Shown here piece by piece: positions 1 to 5,145 of a stretch of DNA of 5,584 bases (its first letter is position 1; every line of letters starts with the position of its first letter). The stretch is taken from contig JAFQVZ010000156.1 of NCBI GenBank assembly GCA_017407765.1, forward strand, positions 1-5,584, written 5' to 3'. The position numbers and the translations under genes were made by a program. This DNA is from Clostridia bacterium (GTDB lineage Bacteria; Bacillota; Clostridia; Oscillospirales; Butyricicoccaceae). Under the pieces are notes generated by a model. That model was not told where the DNA came from. It saw only the letters and a list, made by a program, of their open reading frames with translations, and ran no database searches.

Positions 1-254
1 ACAGTGGCCTCAACAGTAGTGACGTTGAGCTTCTGTCCGTCGGGAGTAACGCCCTCGGTGAGGGGTGTCATTGCCTTGGCGAGAGGGCTGTATTTGCGGA
101 ACTGGATGGTTCTGCCGCCATTTTTGGGAATGGGATGCTTCTGTCCGAACTGGTCGTGCACCAGCTTGGGCACAGCATTATCAATGAGATAATCGCTGTA
201 AAAGGTCCTCATTTCGGCCGAAAGGCCTTCTGTTGTGTTGATATAACTGCTCAT
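1..254 (-). CDS. Major capsid protein, N4-gp56 family (N-terminal part, cut by window edge)
   Basis: Forms the icosahedral phage head shell. Only the first 84 residues lie inside the window; the gene continues past the left edge. The visible protein begins MSSYINTTEGLSAEMRTFYS and carries the segment NGGRTIQFRKYSPL (residues 46-59 approximately) followed by TPLTEGVTPDGQKL (about 63-76). I recognise this pairing from N4-gp56 family major capsid proteins, where an N-terminal arm leads into a 'GG-T-I-F-R-Y-P-L ... LTEGVTP' stretch. The ATG at 254-252 is preceded by AAAGGAG (268-262) at 7-base spacing, which fixes the start. It follows the scaffold-like gene by 25 bases, the usual portal-scaffold-capsid order, so it is probably the sixth gene of the leftward late operon. 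The family call comes from recognition of the motif, not a search. Confidence 0.85.
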   Translation of the reverse strand, partial: MSSYINTTEGLSAEMRTFYSDYLIDNAVPKLVHDQFGQKHPIPKNGGRTIQFRKYSPLAKAMTPLTEGVTPDGQKLNVTTVEAT

Positions 255-279
255 TCACACACTCCTTTATAAAATAAAA

Positions 280-699
280 TCAAAGTCTGATCTCTTCGCC
301 CCTGAGAACACGCTTAACGATGTCCTCACGGTCGCTTTTGCTCATGCTCTCGCTGGCCACCGTGAAGGGCGAGGACTTGGATGCGGCAATGCCGTTCTCT
401 CTGACCCTTGCCGACGATGCGGCCAGCTTGTCCATAAGTGCCTTTTCCGCGTTTGCCGCGATATATTCCCTGATCTCATCAAGGTTTGCCGCTTCAAATG
501 CCTCGCGGAAGCTCAGGCCCGCCTTGATAAGGGCACGCAGCTGAGGCTTCTGAAGGGAAGCCTTCACATCAATGCCGGGATAATCCTTGAGGATGCCCTC
601 CAGCTCCTGCTGCCAGCTCTCGGCCTGATGCGATGCACGCATTCCGGCCCTTTCCGAATAACCGGGGCGCTTATATGCCCTTTCATATCTTTCGTTCAA
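280..699 (-). CDS. Putative capsid scaffolding protein (139 aa)
   Basis: Probably the internal scaffold that guides capsid assembly, inferred from its position between portal and major capsid genes and from its composition: soluble, highly charged, mostly helical, with no membrane segment. Visible landmarks are PQLRALIKAGLSFREAFEAA (residues 52-71), a helical stretch to about residue 95, a Ser-rich linker (about 105-122), and a basic C-terminal tail SKSDREDIVKRVLRGEEIRL (120-139). The tail plus 'LIKAG-FREAFEAANLDEI' resembles small proteins found before N4-gp56-type capsid genes in clostridial prophages; a short basic C-terminal helix is typical of scaffolds that bind the shell. The start is TTG at 699-697, with AGGAGG 9 bases upstream, and it overlaps the portal 3' end by 17 bases. 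An unrelated accessory head protein remains possible. Confidence 0.65.
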   Translation of the reverse strand: MNERYERAYKRPGYSERAGMRASHQAESWQQELEGILKDYPGIDVKASLQKPQLRALIKAGLSFREAFEAANLDEIREYIAANAEKALMDKLAASSARVRENGIAASKSSPFTVASESMSKSDREDIVKRVLRGEEIRL

Positions 700-2236
700 C
701 TGTTTTTTCCTCCTTATTATTCAAGTTGTTTATAATATGTGCCCTCACCTTTTCCTTGCCTTCAAAATCCATCAGCTCAAGGGCGCCGAGGGCCTGCTGC
801 GCCAGCTCGGGCTTGAAAAACCCGAGGCGATAGAGCTCCTTTGCCAGCTCGTTCTGGCTAACGCGGGCAAAGGGATTTTTGCGCTGAGCCGTGATTCGGA
901 TGTCGAAGACGGGCCTTCTGCCCTTTTCGGTGCCGCCATAGCTTACAAAGCTGTCGCCGCTGCCGGCGATCCTGAAGGTTCGGCCGGAGTCATAGAACTG
1001 GCGGATCAGCTCAAGCACCATCGAACACACCGAAGAATATGCCCTGTATGCCGCCGCGATCATATCGCGCGAGGTCTTGTTGCCGGCCTCCTGCAGCGCC
1101 GAGATGGCCGAGGCCGCCGTAACGCCCGAGTTCGTGCTTCCGGCCGAGAAATCGCGGTTGGATGCCGTCTCCTTAAGCTCCTCTATCTTGAGCTGCTGCA
1201 CCTTGAGATAGGTGTCGGCAAGAGGATATGGAGTGATGGGCCTCAGCCTCTCCTCGCTGATGCTGCCCTCGACATGTACGATGGGGCGTGACCAGTCCAG
1301 GAACTCCTCCTCGTTGACCCCCGCGGCACGTCCGGCAAAATATCGGGGACGCGATGCCATCATGGACGCCTCAAGGATGTTTTTGCCCAGCCTGTCGATA
1401 TATTCCTGGGGCTGCTTGGTGACGGCGATATAGCCGAAGCCGACGGGGCTTCCCTCAATCGGGAACAGCGTGTCGAACACGATGGGATAAAGGCCGTGCT
1501 CATACCATCCGGTGGCTGCGAACAGAGGGTCGTATTCGCTGCTGTACAGCACCTGGTGCCCCGCGAACTTGCACAGATGCACCCTGCCCTCCTTTTTGTA
1601 GTACCAGTCGACCACCGTCACCTTGTCCTCCTGCGACACCCTTGTGTGGGTCAGCACATCTATGATGTCGCCGGTGCCGTCGCCCAGCTCGGGAAAGGCC
1701 TCTTTAAGCAGATCTCTGTCCCATTTGTGGGCGATGAAGAGGTTGCGGCTCTGCTGGATATCGCAGATGCCCGGCTCCCAGAAGATGTTGAGAAGGTCGA
1801 TGGCGGCAATGTCGATGTCGCCCGCCCCCTTTTCAAGGTCGCGGTTCCAAAAGACTCCGTAGGCCGCTGTGCCGTGCTTGAGCTTATACCACCAGTTGTC
1901 GCTGTAGGTCTTTTCAAAGCCGCTTCGCTCCATGACGGCCGGGATGATGCGGCTCATAAGCTCGGCATCCGCGGCATCATTGGGTTCACGGGGCAGCACA
2001 GCCGGCTCGGGAAAGTTGTCCATGGCATCGGCGTGCTTATTCGTAAGGTTGTTGAACAGCCATGCCGAGGCCGGCGCTCCGCCCTCATCTCTGCCCATCA
2101 CCTCCCAGTGCCTCAGCTGCCACCAGAGCTCTTCCTCCCTGATTCGGCTTTCAAGGGGCGCCTTCGCCGCGCGGTACTCCCGCAGGCAGCTGATGGCATA
2201 TTCAAGGCGCTCCCTTGGGAACTTGTTGTTTTTCAC
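683..2236 (-). CDS. Phage portal protein (517 aa)
   Basis: Portal: a dodecameric ring at one capsid vertex through which the terminase motor pumps DNA and to which the tail or neck attaches. Two stretches support this. One is residues 356-392, with TASNRDFSAGSTNSGVTAAS and then ALQEAGNKTSRDMI, a conserved block of this portal group that lies before a long helix. The other is NPFARVSQNELAKELYRLGF (454-473) in the C-terminal domain. The N-terminal 20-50 region is a charged, Trp-rich helix; the region 108-155 (SDNWWYKLKHGTAAYGVFW, then IAAIDLLNIFWEPG) fits the portal clip/wing start. Length fits siphovirus-like or podovirus portals of about 450-550 residues; it may fall in the P22-like portal clan, but this is less certain. 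GTG start; it sits 32 bases after the large terminase and overlaps the scaffold start by 17 bases. No sign of frameshift or decay. Confidence 0.85.
   Translation of the reverse strand: MKNNKFPRERLEYAISCLREYRAAKAPLESRIREEELWWQLRHWEVMGRDEGGAPASAWLFNNLTNKHADAMDNFPEPAVLPREPNDAADAELMSRIIPAVMERSGFEKTYSDNWWYKLKHGTAAYGVFWNRDLEKGAGDIDIAAIDLLNIFWEPGICDIQQSRNLFIAHKWDRDLLKEAFPELGDGTGDIIDVLTHTRVSQEDKVTVVDWYYKKEGRVHLCKFAGHQVLYSSEYDPLFAATGWYEHGLYPIVFDTLFPIEGSPVGFGYIAVTKQPQEYIDRLGKNILEASMMASRPRYFAGRAAGVNEEEFLDWSRPIVHVEGSISEERLRPITPYPLADTYLKVQQLKIEELKETASNRDFSAGSTNSGVTAASAISALQEAGNKTSRDMIAAAYRAYSSVCSMVLELIRQFYDSGRTFRIAGSGDSFVSYGGTEKGRRPVFDIRITAQRKNPFARVSQNELAKELYRLGFFKPELAQQALGALELMDFEGKEKVRAHIINNLNNKEEKTVERKI
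709..714 (-). promoter_or_regulatory. Ribosome binding site of the scaffold gene, inside the portal 3' end
   Basis: On the minus strand AAGGAGG reads into the TTG at 699-697 with a 9-base spacer. A full-length Shine-Dalgarno here decides the TTG start over the first in-frame ATG (residue 20), which has none. The site lies inside the last portal codons, so ribosomes finishing the portal pass straight over it. Confidence 0.75.
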
Positions 2237-2243
2237 ACATTCA

Positions 2244-2250
2244 CTCCTTT
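2244..2250 (-). promoter_or_regulatory. Ribosome binding site of the portal gene
   Basis: AAAGGAG on the minus strand, 7 bases before the GTG at 2236-2234. An ATG four bases upstream (2240-2238) is followed at once by TGA, so it cannot start the portal. The GTG is therefore the start. Confidence 0.8.
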
Positions 2251-2268
2251 ATGTCTGTTTTAGTCGCA

Positions 2269-3693
2269 TCACCTGAAATCGCTGCTTTCATATCTGCCAT
2301 AATCGAGGGGCCCCTCGCTTACCGGAGGTTTTATGGGTCTCACCGGCGGCGAGATGGGGCTGTCCATCATCACATAGCGGCACTCGTCATAGATATGATC
2401 CTCGCCCGAGGTATCCACATCCTCGACATCAGCGCTGTCGTATATAAGCGAGGGCAGCGTGCGTATGAAATGCCTGCAGGTCGAAAAGACCTGAAGCATG
2501 GGTATCCCCTCCGTATCAAAGGCAAGACGGTGATGCATCTGCATCTTTCCTGCAATGCGGCTGTTGTCGCCCCTGTCGAAATACACCCCTCTGCGCTCCA
2601 TCATCGCGGCCACGCTCTCGCCGCGGCTCTCGTCGAAGATAGATGGGTCGGCGATGCCTCTGATGCGCTTGCCGCAAAGGTTGGGGTCGTCCTTTTCGAT
2701 GCGCGCTATCTCGGCGGCGATGCGCCCCGGCTCCCACCGCACGCCCTCGTTGGGGTTTCCGGTGCAGCCGTAAAGCTCGCGTATGCGGTAGGCTCTGCCG
2801 TCGTGGTCGACGGCATACCATCCCACCGAAAAGGGCCTGGTATAGCCAAAGTCGAAGCCGCGATAGATGCTCCAGCTCGAGGGCACCACAAAGGGGTCGA
2901 CAACATGGCTCCACTTTCTGGTGCGGTAGCCCGAGGGGTCGTTGCGCCACTCGGTGAACACCTGGCCCGAAAAGCTGTCCCAGTCGCCGTAAAGCAGGGC
3001 CTTCTTATCGGCCTCGGGCAGCAGCGCCAGCCTCATGGCATACTGAGGGTCGTTTTCCAGCAGGATGCGGTTGTCAAACACCGTCGAGGGAACGAACACC
3101 CTGCTCTGCTGACCCTCCACCGCCTTTCCGTCGGGCCCGTTTATAAGGCCCTTTTCGGTTATCCTCGTCATGGGCGGAGCCGCCGAGATAAATCTCTGCT
3201 TGACCCATCCGTGACCCTGTCCGCCGGGGTTGGCGCTGGCCCTTATATAGCATCTCGAGCCGGGCCCGCCGGGGCGGCAGCGGGAGAACATATAGCTGTA
3301 TTCCTCCCATGTGAACTGGGTCAGCTCGTCGAAGGCGATATAGTCAAAGCGCTTGCCCTGATAATTGATCCTGTCGGACGTGTGCTGCATTGAACCGAAA
3401 TATATCTTGGCTCCCGAGGGGAACTGCCAGAAATGACGGCTCTGGTTATACACAGCCTGTGGGCAGGCTGCCTTGTAAAGCTCAAGGCTGCGGTCCACCA
3501 GCTGCGACAGCTGCGGATAGGTCTTTCGCAGTATGAGGCCCCGGTAATGGGGCAGCTTTATCTGCCTGAGCCCCTCGGCCAGCAGAGCGTCGCTTTTGCC
3601 TCCGCCGGCCGCTCCGCCGTAAAGGGCCTCGAACTCGGTTCGCTCCATAAACTCCCTCTGTCTCGGCTGAGGCGACCAGAATACCCTGCTCAC
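2269..3693 (-). CDS. terL: Terminase large subunit (ATPase plus nuclease, 474 aa)
   Basis: DNA-packaging motor: the N-terminal ATPase drives DNA into the prohead through the portal and the C-terminal RNase H-fold nuclease cuts the concatemer. ATPase motifs in order: adenine-binding Q motif SPQPRQREFM (7-16), Walker A GGAAGGGKS (26-34, Lys33), Walker B FDYIAFDELT (116-125) with Asp122 and catalytic Glu123, and coupling motif SANPGG (153-158). Nuclease domain: RGFDFG (278-283, Asp281), GIADPS (346-351, Asp349) and EDHIYDECRY (431-440, Asp432/Asp436), so all acidic metal-binding positions look intact. Length is normal for the family. The start is GTG at 3693, overlapping the upstream stop as GTGA; no ribosome site is visible, which points to translational coupling. 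ATG at residue 16 would delete the Q motif and is less likely. Confidence 0.95.
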   Translation of the reverse strand: MSRVFWSPQPRQREFMERTEFEALYGGAAGGGKSDALLAEGLRQIKLPHYRGLILRKTYPQLSQLVDRSLELYKAACPQAVYNQSRHFWQFPSGAKIYFGSMQHTSDRINYQGKRFDYIAFDELTQFTWEEYSYMFSRCRPGGPGSRCYIRASANPGGQGHGWVKQRFISAAPPMTRITEKGLINGPDGKAVEGQQSRVFVPSTVFDNRILLENDPQYAMRLALLPEADKKALLYGDWDSFSGQVFTEWRNDPSGYRTRKWSHVVDPFVVPSSWSIYRGFDFGYTRPFSVGWYAVDHDGRAYRIRELYGCTGNPNEGVRWEPGRIAAEIARIEKDDPNLCGKRIRGIADPSIFDESRGESVAAMMERRGVYFDRGDNSRIAGKMQMHHRLAFDTEGIPMLQVFSTCRHFIRTLPSLIYDSADVEDVDTSGEDHIYDECRYVMMDSPISPPVRPIKPPVSEGPLDYGRYESSDFR

Positions 3694-3986
3694 TGCACCG
3701 CAGCCGGCAGGATCACCAGCCCTCCGGCCTCCTCATCCTCTCCGCCTGTATTCCCGTCCAGCTCCTTTCTCAGCTCAACAAGGCCCTCCAGCAGCTTGAG
3801 CACGTCCAGCATGCTCTTGACGTCATACTTTTCGAGGATCATCTCGCGAAGCTCACCCTCGCCCTTCTTTTCGGCGACGATATACCTCCTGAACTGATCC
3901 TTGTCCTTAAGAGCTCCAAGCACTGCCCCTGCCAGCAGGTCGCAGGCCCTGCGCTCCTTCTTAAAGGTCTCCTTCTCTGTCTTCAT
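3690..3986 (-). CDS. Putative small terminase subunit (98 aa)
   Basis: Lies directly before the large terminase and overlaps it by four bases (GTGA), the usual place for the small subunit, which recognises viral DNA and loads the large subunit. In sequence it is a charged helical protein: MKTEKETFKKERRACDLLAG, a central stretch QFRRYIVAEKKGEGELREMI (31-50), a helix YDVKSMLDVLKLLEGLVELR (54-73) suitable for oligomerisation, an acidic Gly-rich linker (79-89) and a hydrophobic end GGLVILPAAVQ (88-98). A 'VILP' tail after an acidic linker is something I associate with small proteins before terL in clostridial phages and may be the large-subunit contact. No clear helix-turn-helix is visible, so the function rests mainly on position. 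ATG at 3986 is chosen because AAAGGGAG precedes it, although the spacing is short (3-4 bases); an upstream TTG at 4034 has no ribosome site. Confidence 0.55.
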   Translation of the reverse strand: MKTEKETFKKERRACDLLAGAVLGALKDKDQFRRYIVAEKKGEGELREMILEKYDVKSMLDVLKLLEGLVELRKELDGNTGGEDEEAGGLVILPAAVQ

Positions 3987-4086
3987 CAGCCTCCCTTTCT
4001 TCGGCTTCCACATGCTCTGCAAATCCGATATCAAAACATCGGCCGCAGCCGTCGCACAGGCCGCCTCTAATACATCTGAGCCCCAT
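3961..4086 (-). CDS. Cys-rich micro-protein, possible metal-binding knuckle (41 aa)
   Basis: First gene of the leftward operon. The N-terminal half reads MGLRCIRGGLCDGCGRCFDI, with cysteines at 5, 11, 14 and 17 (C-x5-C-x2-C-x2-C); the remainder is strongly acidic (AEHVEAEEREADEDREGDL). The cysteine spacing suits a zinc knuckle or small metal site. I recall similar 'RC-GG-CDGC' micro-proteins near terminase genes in clostridial phages, but no function is known to me. The start is ATG at 4086-4084, with AAAGGAG 10 bases upstream (and AAGGTGG closer). Its end overlaps the next gene by 26 bases in another frame. It is easily missed because of its size and because an unbroken TTG-initiated extension to 4188 masks the real start. 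Confidence 0.6.
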   Translation of the reverse strand: MGLRCIRGGLCDGCGRCFDIGFAEHVEAEEREADEDREGDL

Positions 4087-4096
4087 TGACCACCTT

Positions 4097-4103
4097 CTCC
4101 TTT
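4097..4103 (-). promoter_or_regulatory. Ribosome binding site of the 41-aa Cys-rich gene
   Basis: AAAGGAG on the minus strand followed by AAGGTGG and then ATG at 4086. It picks the 41-residue start over in-frame upstream ATG (4119) and TTG (4188) codons, which lack a comparable site. Confidence 0.65.
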
Positions 4104-4126
4104 CCGCAGATTTCCGCATTCCGCTC

Positions 4127-4152
4127 TTTCTGTCCCGAAGAATGGACAGAAA
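4127..4152. repeat. Perfect 9-bp inverted repeat (hairpin or operator) at the late-operon side
   Basis: TTTCTGTCC (4127-4135) pairs perfectly with GGACAGAAA (4144-4152) around an 8-base loop. If the proximal leftward promoter is used (predicted start about 4153), the hairpin forms the very 5' end of the late mRNA, which could protect it from decay; as DNA it could be an operator just past the start. There is no T-run after it in either direction, so it is not a classical terminator. Confidence 0.6.
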
Positions 4153-4159
4153 AAGTGCT

Positions 4160-4188
4160 ATAATGAAGATATTGATAGCATTTTTCAA
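4160..4188 (-). promoter_or_regulatory. Proximal leftward promoter candidate for late operon
   Basis: On the minus strand TTGAAA (4188-4183), 17-base spacer, CATTAT (4165-4160): 5/6 and 4/6 matches to sigma-A boxes. Predicted start is near 4153, 67 bases before the first late gene. Its -10 overlaps a plus-strand TATAAT, so orientation is uncertain. Confidence 0.4.
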
Positions 4189-4216
4189 AAAATACGAAGT
4201 TAAGTATCTTTAACAC

Positions 4217-4246
4217 TTGACGCATGCTTCGAGTATGTTGTATACT
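4217..4246 (+). promoter_or_regulatory. Rightward promoter for repressor-immA
   Basis: TTGACG (4217-4222), 18-base spacer, TATACT (4241-4246): each box matches sigma-A consensus at 5 of 6. Predicted start is near 4253, leaving a leader of about 137 bases before the repressor ATG. A CTTCG half-site (4227-4231) lies in the spacer and the AGTAT-N5-ATACT repeat covers the -10, so binding there would block it; this suggests autoregulation. Confidence 0.6.
4232..4246. repeat. Inverted repeat AGTAT-N5-ATACT over the rightward -10 box
   Basis: AGTATGTTGTATACT is a perfect 5-5-5 dyad whose right arm is part of the TATACT -10 box. AAGTAT recurs at 4202-4207 and 4331-4336, and ATACT at 4298-4302. It could be an operator, but part of its symmetry comes from the -10 box itself. 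Confidence 0.4.
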
Positions 4247-4267
4247 AAAGTTACCATCTCTTTTTGA

Positions 4268-4283
4268 CGAAGCATTTACTTCG
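4268..4283. promoter_or_regulatory. Candidate repressor operator CGAAG-N6-CTTCG
   Basis: CGAAGCATTTACTTCG is a perfect 5-6-5 palindrome, a size common for XRE-type repressor dimers. Its centre (4275.5) is within a base of the midpoint of the two predicted opposing start sites (about 4253 and 4297). The same half-site appears in the spacer of both promoters (4227-4231 and 4321-4325) and at 4195-4199. Binding by the adjacent repressor is inferred, not shown. Confidence 0.5.
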
Positions 4284-4303
4284 CAGTTCCGAATTGCATA
4301 CTC

Positions 4304-4332
4304 AATATATCATGCCTTTCCGAAGTAGTCAA
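4304..4332 (-). promoter_or_regulatory. Strong leftward sigma-A promoter (distal late-operon promoter)
   Basis: On the minus strand TTGACT (4332-4327), 17-base spacer ending in TGA, TATATT (4309-4304): 5/6 in both boxes, ideal spacing and an extended -10 TG. It is the best promoter in the window. The predicted start near 4297 gives a leader of about 210 bases to the Cys-rich gene and points straight at the rightward promoter. A CGAAG half-site (4321-4325) sits in the spacer. Confidence 0.65.
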
Positions 4333-4372
4333 GTATTTTTGCTTCATTTTTCCTTAGTCTTTTAATATTTGT

Positions 4373-4380
4373 GAAAGGTG
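4373..4380 (+). promoter_or_regulatory. Ribosome binding site of the repressor
   Basis: GAAAGGTG lies 9 bases before ATG 4390. It overlaps the upstream in-frame GTG at 4378, which itself lacks any ribosome site, so ATG 4390 is the preferred start. Confidence 0.65.
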
Positions 4381-4389
4381 AACAAAATC

Positions 4390-4728
4390 ATGTATGAGAT
4401 TTTTGCTAAATTGATGGCCGACAGGGGTCTCACCTCCTATCGCGTTGCCATGGACACCGGCGTATCACAGGCTACTCTCAGCGACTGGAAGCGCGGCCGC
4501 AGCACGCCCAAGCTGCCCAAGCTGCAGAAGCTGGCCGACTATTTCGGCGTTTCCATCGAGTATCTCATGGGCACAGCCGCCAGAAGCGAGGGCGTAAACA
4601 CAGCTCCTCCCACCGACGACGAGCTCAAGTTTGCCCTGTTTGGCGACCGTCAGATCGACGACGAGATCCTCGAGGAGGTCAAGGCCTTTGCGAGATTCAC
4701 ACAGGAGAGAAGAAGAGCTAAGAAATGA
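4390..4728 (+). CDS. XRE-family transcriptional repressor (cI/ImmR-like, 112 aa)
   Basis: Cytoplasmic DNA-binding repressor, presumably the lysogeny repressor. The N-terminal 61 residues are a classic HTH_3 domain: first helix MYEIFAKLMADRG, turn helices SYRVAMDTGVSQATLSDWKR (16-35) with recognition helix from Ser26, and the family-typical KLQKLADYFGVSIEYLMG (44-61). After a linker (62-76) comes DDELKFALFGDRQIDDEILE (76-95) and helix VKAFARFTQERRRAKK (97-112), a tail common in clostridial repressors paired with ImmA proteases and the likely cleavage or dimerisation region. There is no LexA-like Ser-Lys autoprotease domain, so induction would need the neighbour. The stop overlaps immA by ATGA. 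It probably regulates its own promoter and the leftward one through the CGAAG sites. A GTG at 4378 would add four residues. Confidence 0.9.
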   Translation: MYEIFAKLMADRGLTSYRVAMDTGVSQATLSDWKRGRSTPKLPKLQKLADYFGVSIEYLMGTAARSEGVNTAPPTDDELKFALFGDRQIDDEILEEVKAFARFTQERRRAKK

Positions 4729-5141
4729 CGATTATCGATGAACTTTATGCTCTCGCCGACCGTGAGGATATCCCGGTCTACTGTTTCGAGCTTCCAAAGG
4801 CACGCTGCCTTTCCTATATGGACAGCGAGGGCAATTGTTCCATCGGCATCGACCCTATGTATATAGAAAGCTATGCCGAAGAGGCCGAGCTGCTGGCCCA
4901 CGAGCTGGGCCATTGCATGACGGGCAGCTTCTACAATGCCCAATCGCCCCTTGATGTAAGGCAGAAGCACGAGAATCACGCCGACCTGTGGATGGTCAGC
5001 CGTCTTGCCCCGGCCAGTCGTATATCACGGCTGATGAAGGAGGGGCAGTGCGAGAGCTGGCAGCTGGCCGAGTCCCTTGGCGTGACTCAGCATGTTGTTG
5101 AAAAGGCGCTGAGCCTTTATGCGGCAAAAGGAATGCTTTAA
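4725..5141 (+). CDS. immA: ImmA/IrrE-family zinc metallopeptidase (138 aa)
   Basis: Peptidase of the M78 group. In ICEBs1 and related phages ImmA cleaves the ImmR repressor to trigger excision or lytic growth; the same role is inferred here from the four-base overlap with the repressor. The zinc site is clear: LLAHELGHC (57-64) with His59, catalytic Glu60 and His63; the third ligand should come from KHENHAD (81-87), probably Glu83, which aligns with the family's 'E-x-x-A-(D/N)' element. N-terminal residues 1-20 (IIDELYALADREDIPVYCFE) match the helix plus strand that opens the fold. The last 30 residues (SWQLAESLGVTQHVVEKALS) look like a small helical domain and may be the repressor-contact part. 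No signal peptide or membrane segment. Translation is probably coupled to the repressor, since no well-spaced ribosome site is present. Confidence 0.88.
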   Translation: MTIIDELYALADREDIPVYCFELPKARCLSYMDSEGNCSIGIDPMYIESYAEEAELLAHELGHCMTGSFYNAQSPLDVRQKHENHADLWMVSRLAPASRISRLMKEGQCESWQLAESLGVTQHVVEKALSLYAAKGML

Positions 5142-5145
5142 ACGC

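Larger units (their letters stand above)
4087..4389. promoter_or_regulatory. AT-rich control region between late operon and repressor
   Basis: A 303-base stretch with no supportable gene, much richer in A+T than its flanks. It contains a rightward promoter (4217-4246), a strong leftward promoter (4304-4332), a weaker leftward promoter (4160-4188), a 9-bp hairpin (4127-4152) and three short perfect inverted repeats: GTTAA-N6-TTAAC (4199-4214), AGTAT-N5-ATACT (4232-4246) and CGAAG-N6-CTTCG (4268-4283). The pentamer CGAAG (either strand) occurs at 4136, 4195, 4227, 4268, 4279 and 4321, about ten times more than expected by chance in this length. This is the likely lysogeny switch, probably bound by the repressor encoded at 4390. 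Transcript leaders would be about 137 bases for the repressor and about 210 (or 67) bases for the late operon. Confidence 0.75.

Noticed and set aside
737..2263. Plus-strand open frames of 184 and 255 codons opposite the portal
   Set aside because: Antisense shadows of the conserved portal gene; no recognisable domains and no start signals.
2215..3393. Long plus-strand open frame (392 codons) opposite the large terminase
   Set aside because: It is the antisense of a gene with every terminase motif intact, lacks a ribosome site and reads as low-complexity Ala/Gly/His/Arg protein typical of a GC-rich shadow frame.
3987..4034. TTG start at 4034 for the putative small terminase
   Set aside because: No ribosome site, and it would enlarge the overlap with the Cys-rich gene to 74 bases; ATG 3986 is preferred.
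4156..4164. Plus-strand extended -10 TGCTATAAT
   Set aside because: A perfect -10 match, but no -35 at 16-18 bases upstream (the hairpin occupies that place) and it is 226 bases from the repressor. It overlaps the leftward -10 candidate, so it is noted but not annotated as a separate promoter.
3961..4188. 75-codon TTG-initiated version of the Cys-rich gene with a hydrophobic N-terminus
   Set aside because: The extra 34 codons run through the proximal promoter boxes and the hairpin and the TTG has no ribosome site; ATG 4086 has a strong one. The apparent membrane segment is an artefact of AT-rich DNA.
4192..4207. ATAC-N8-GTAT and GTTAA-N6-TTAAC as further operators
   Set aside because: Short dyads are expected in AT-rich DNA, and these do not share half-sites with the central palindrome; too weak to list as operators on their own.
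4264..4269. Second plus-strand TTGACG as another -35 box
   Set aside because: No acceptable -10 at 16-19 bases downstream; it abuts the CGAAG palindrome and is better seen as part of the operator-like repeat.
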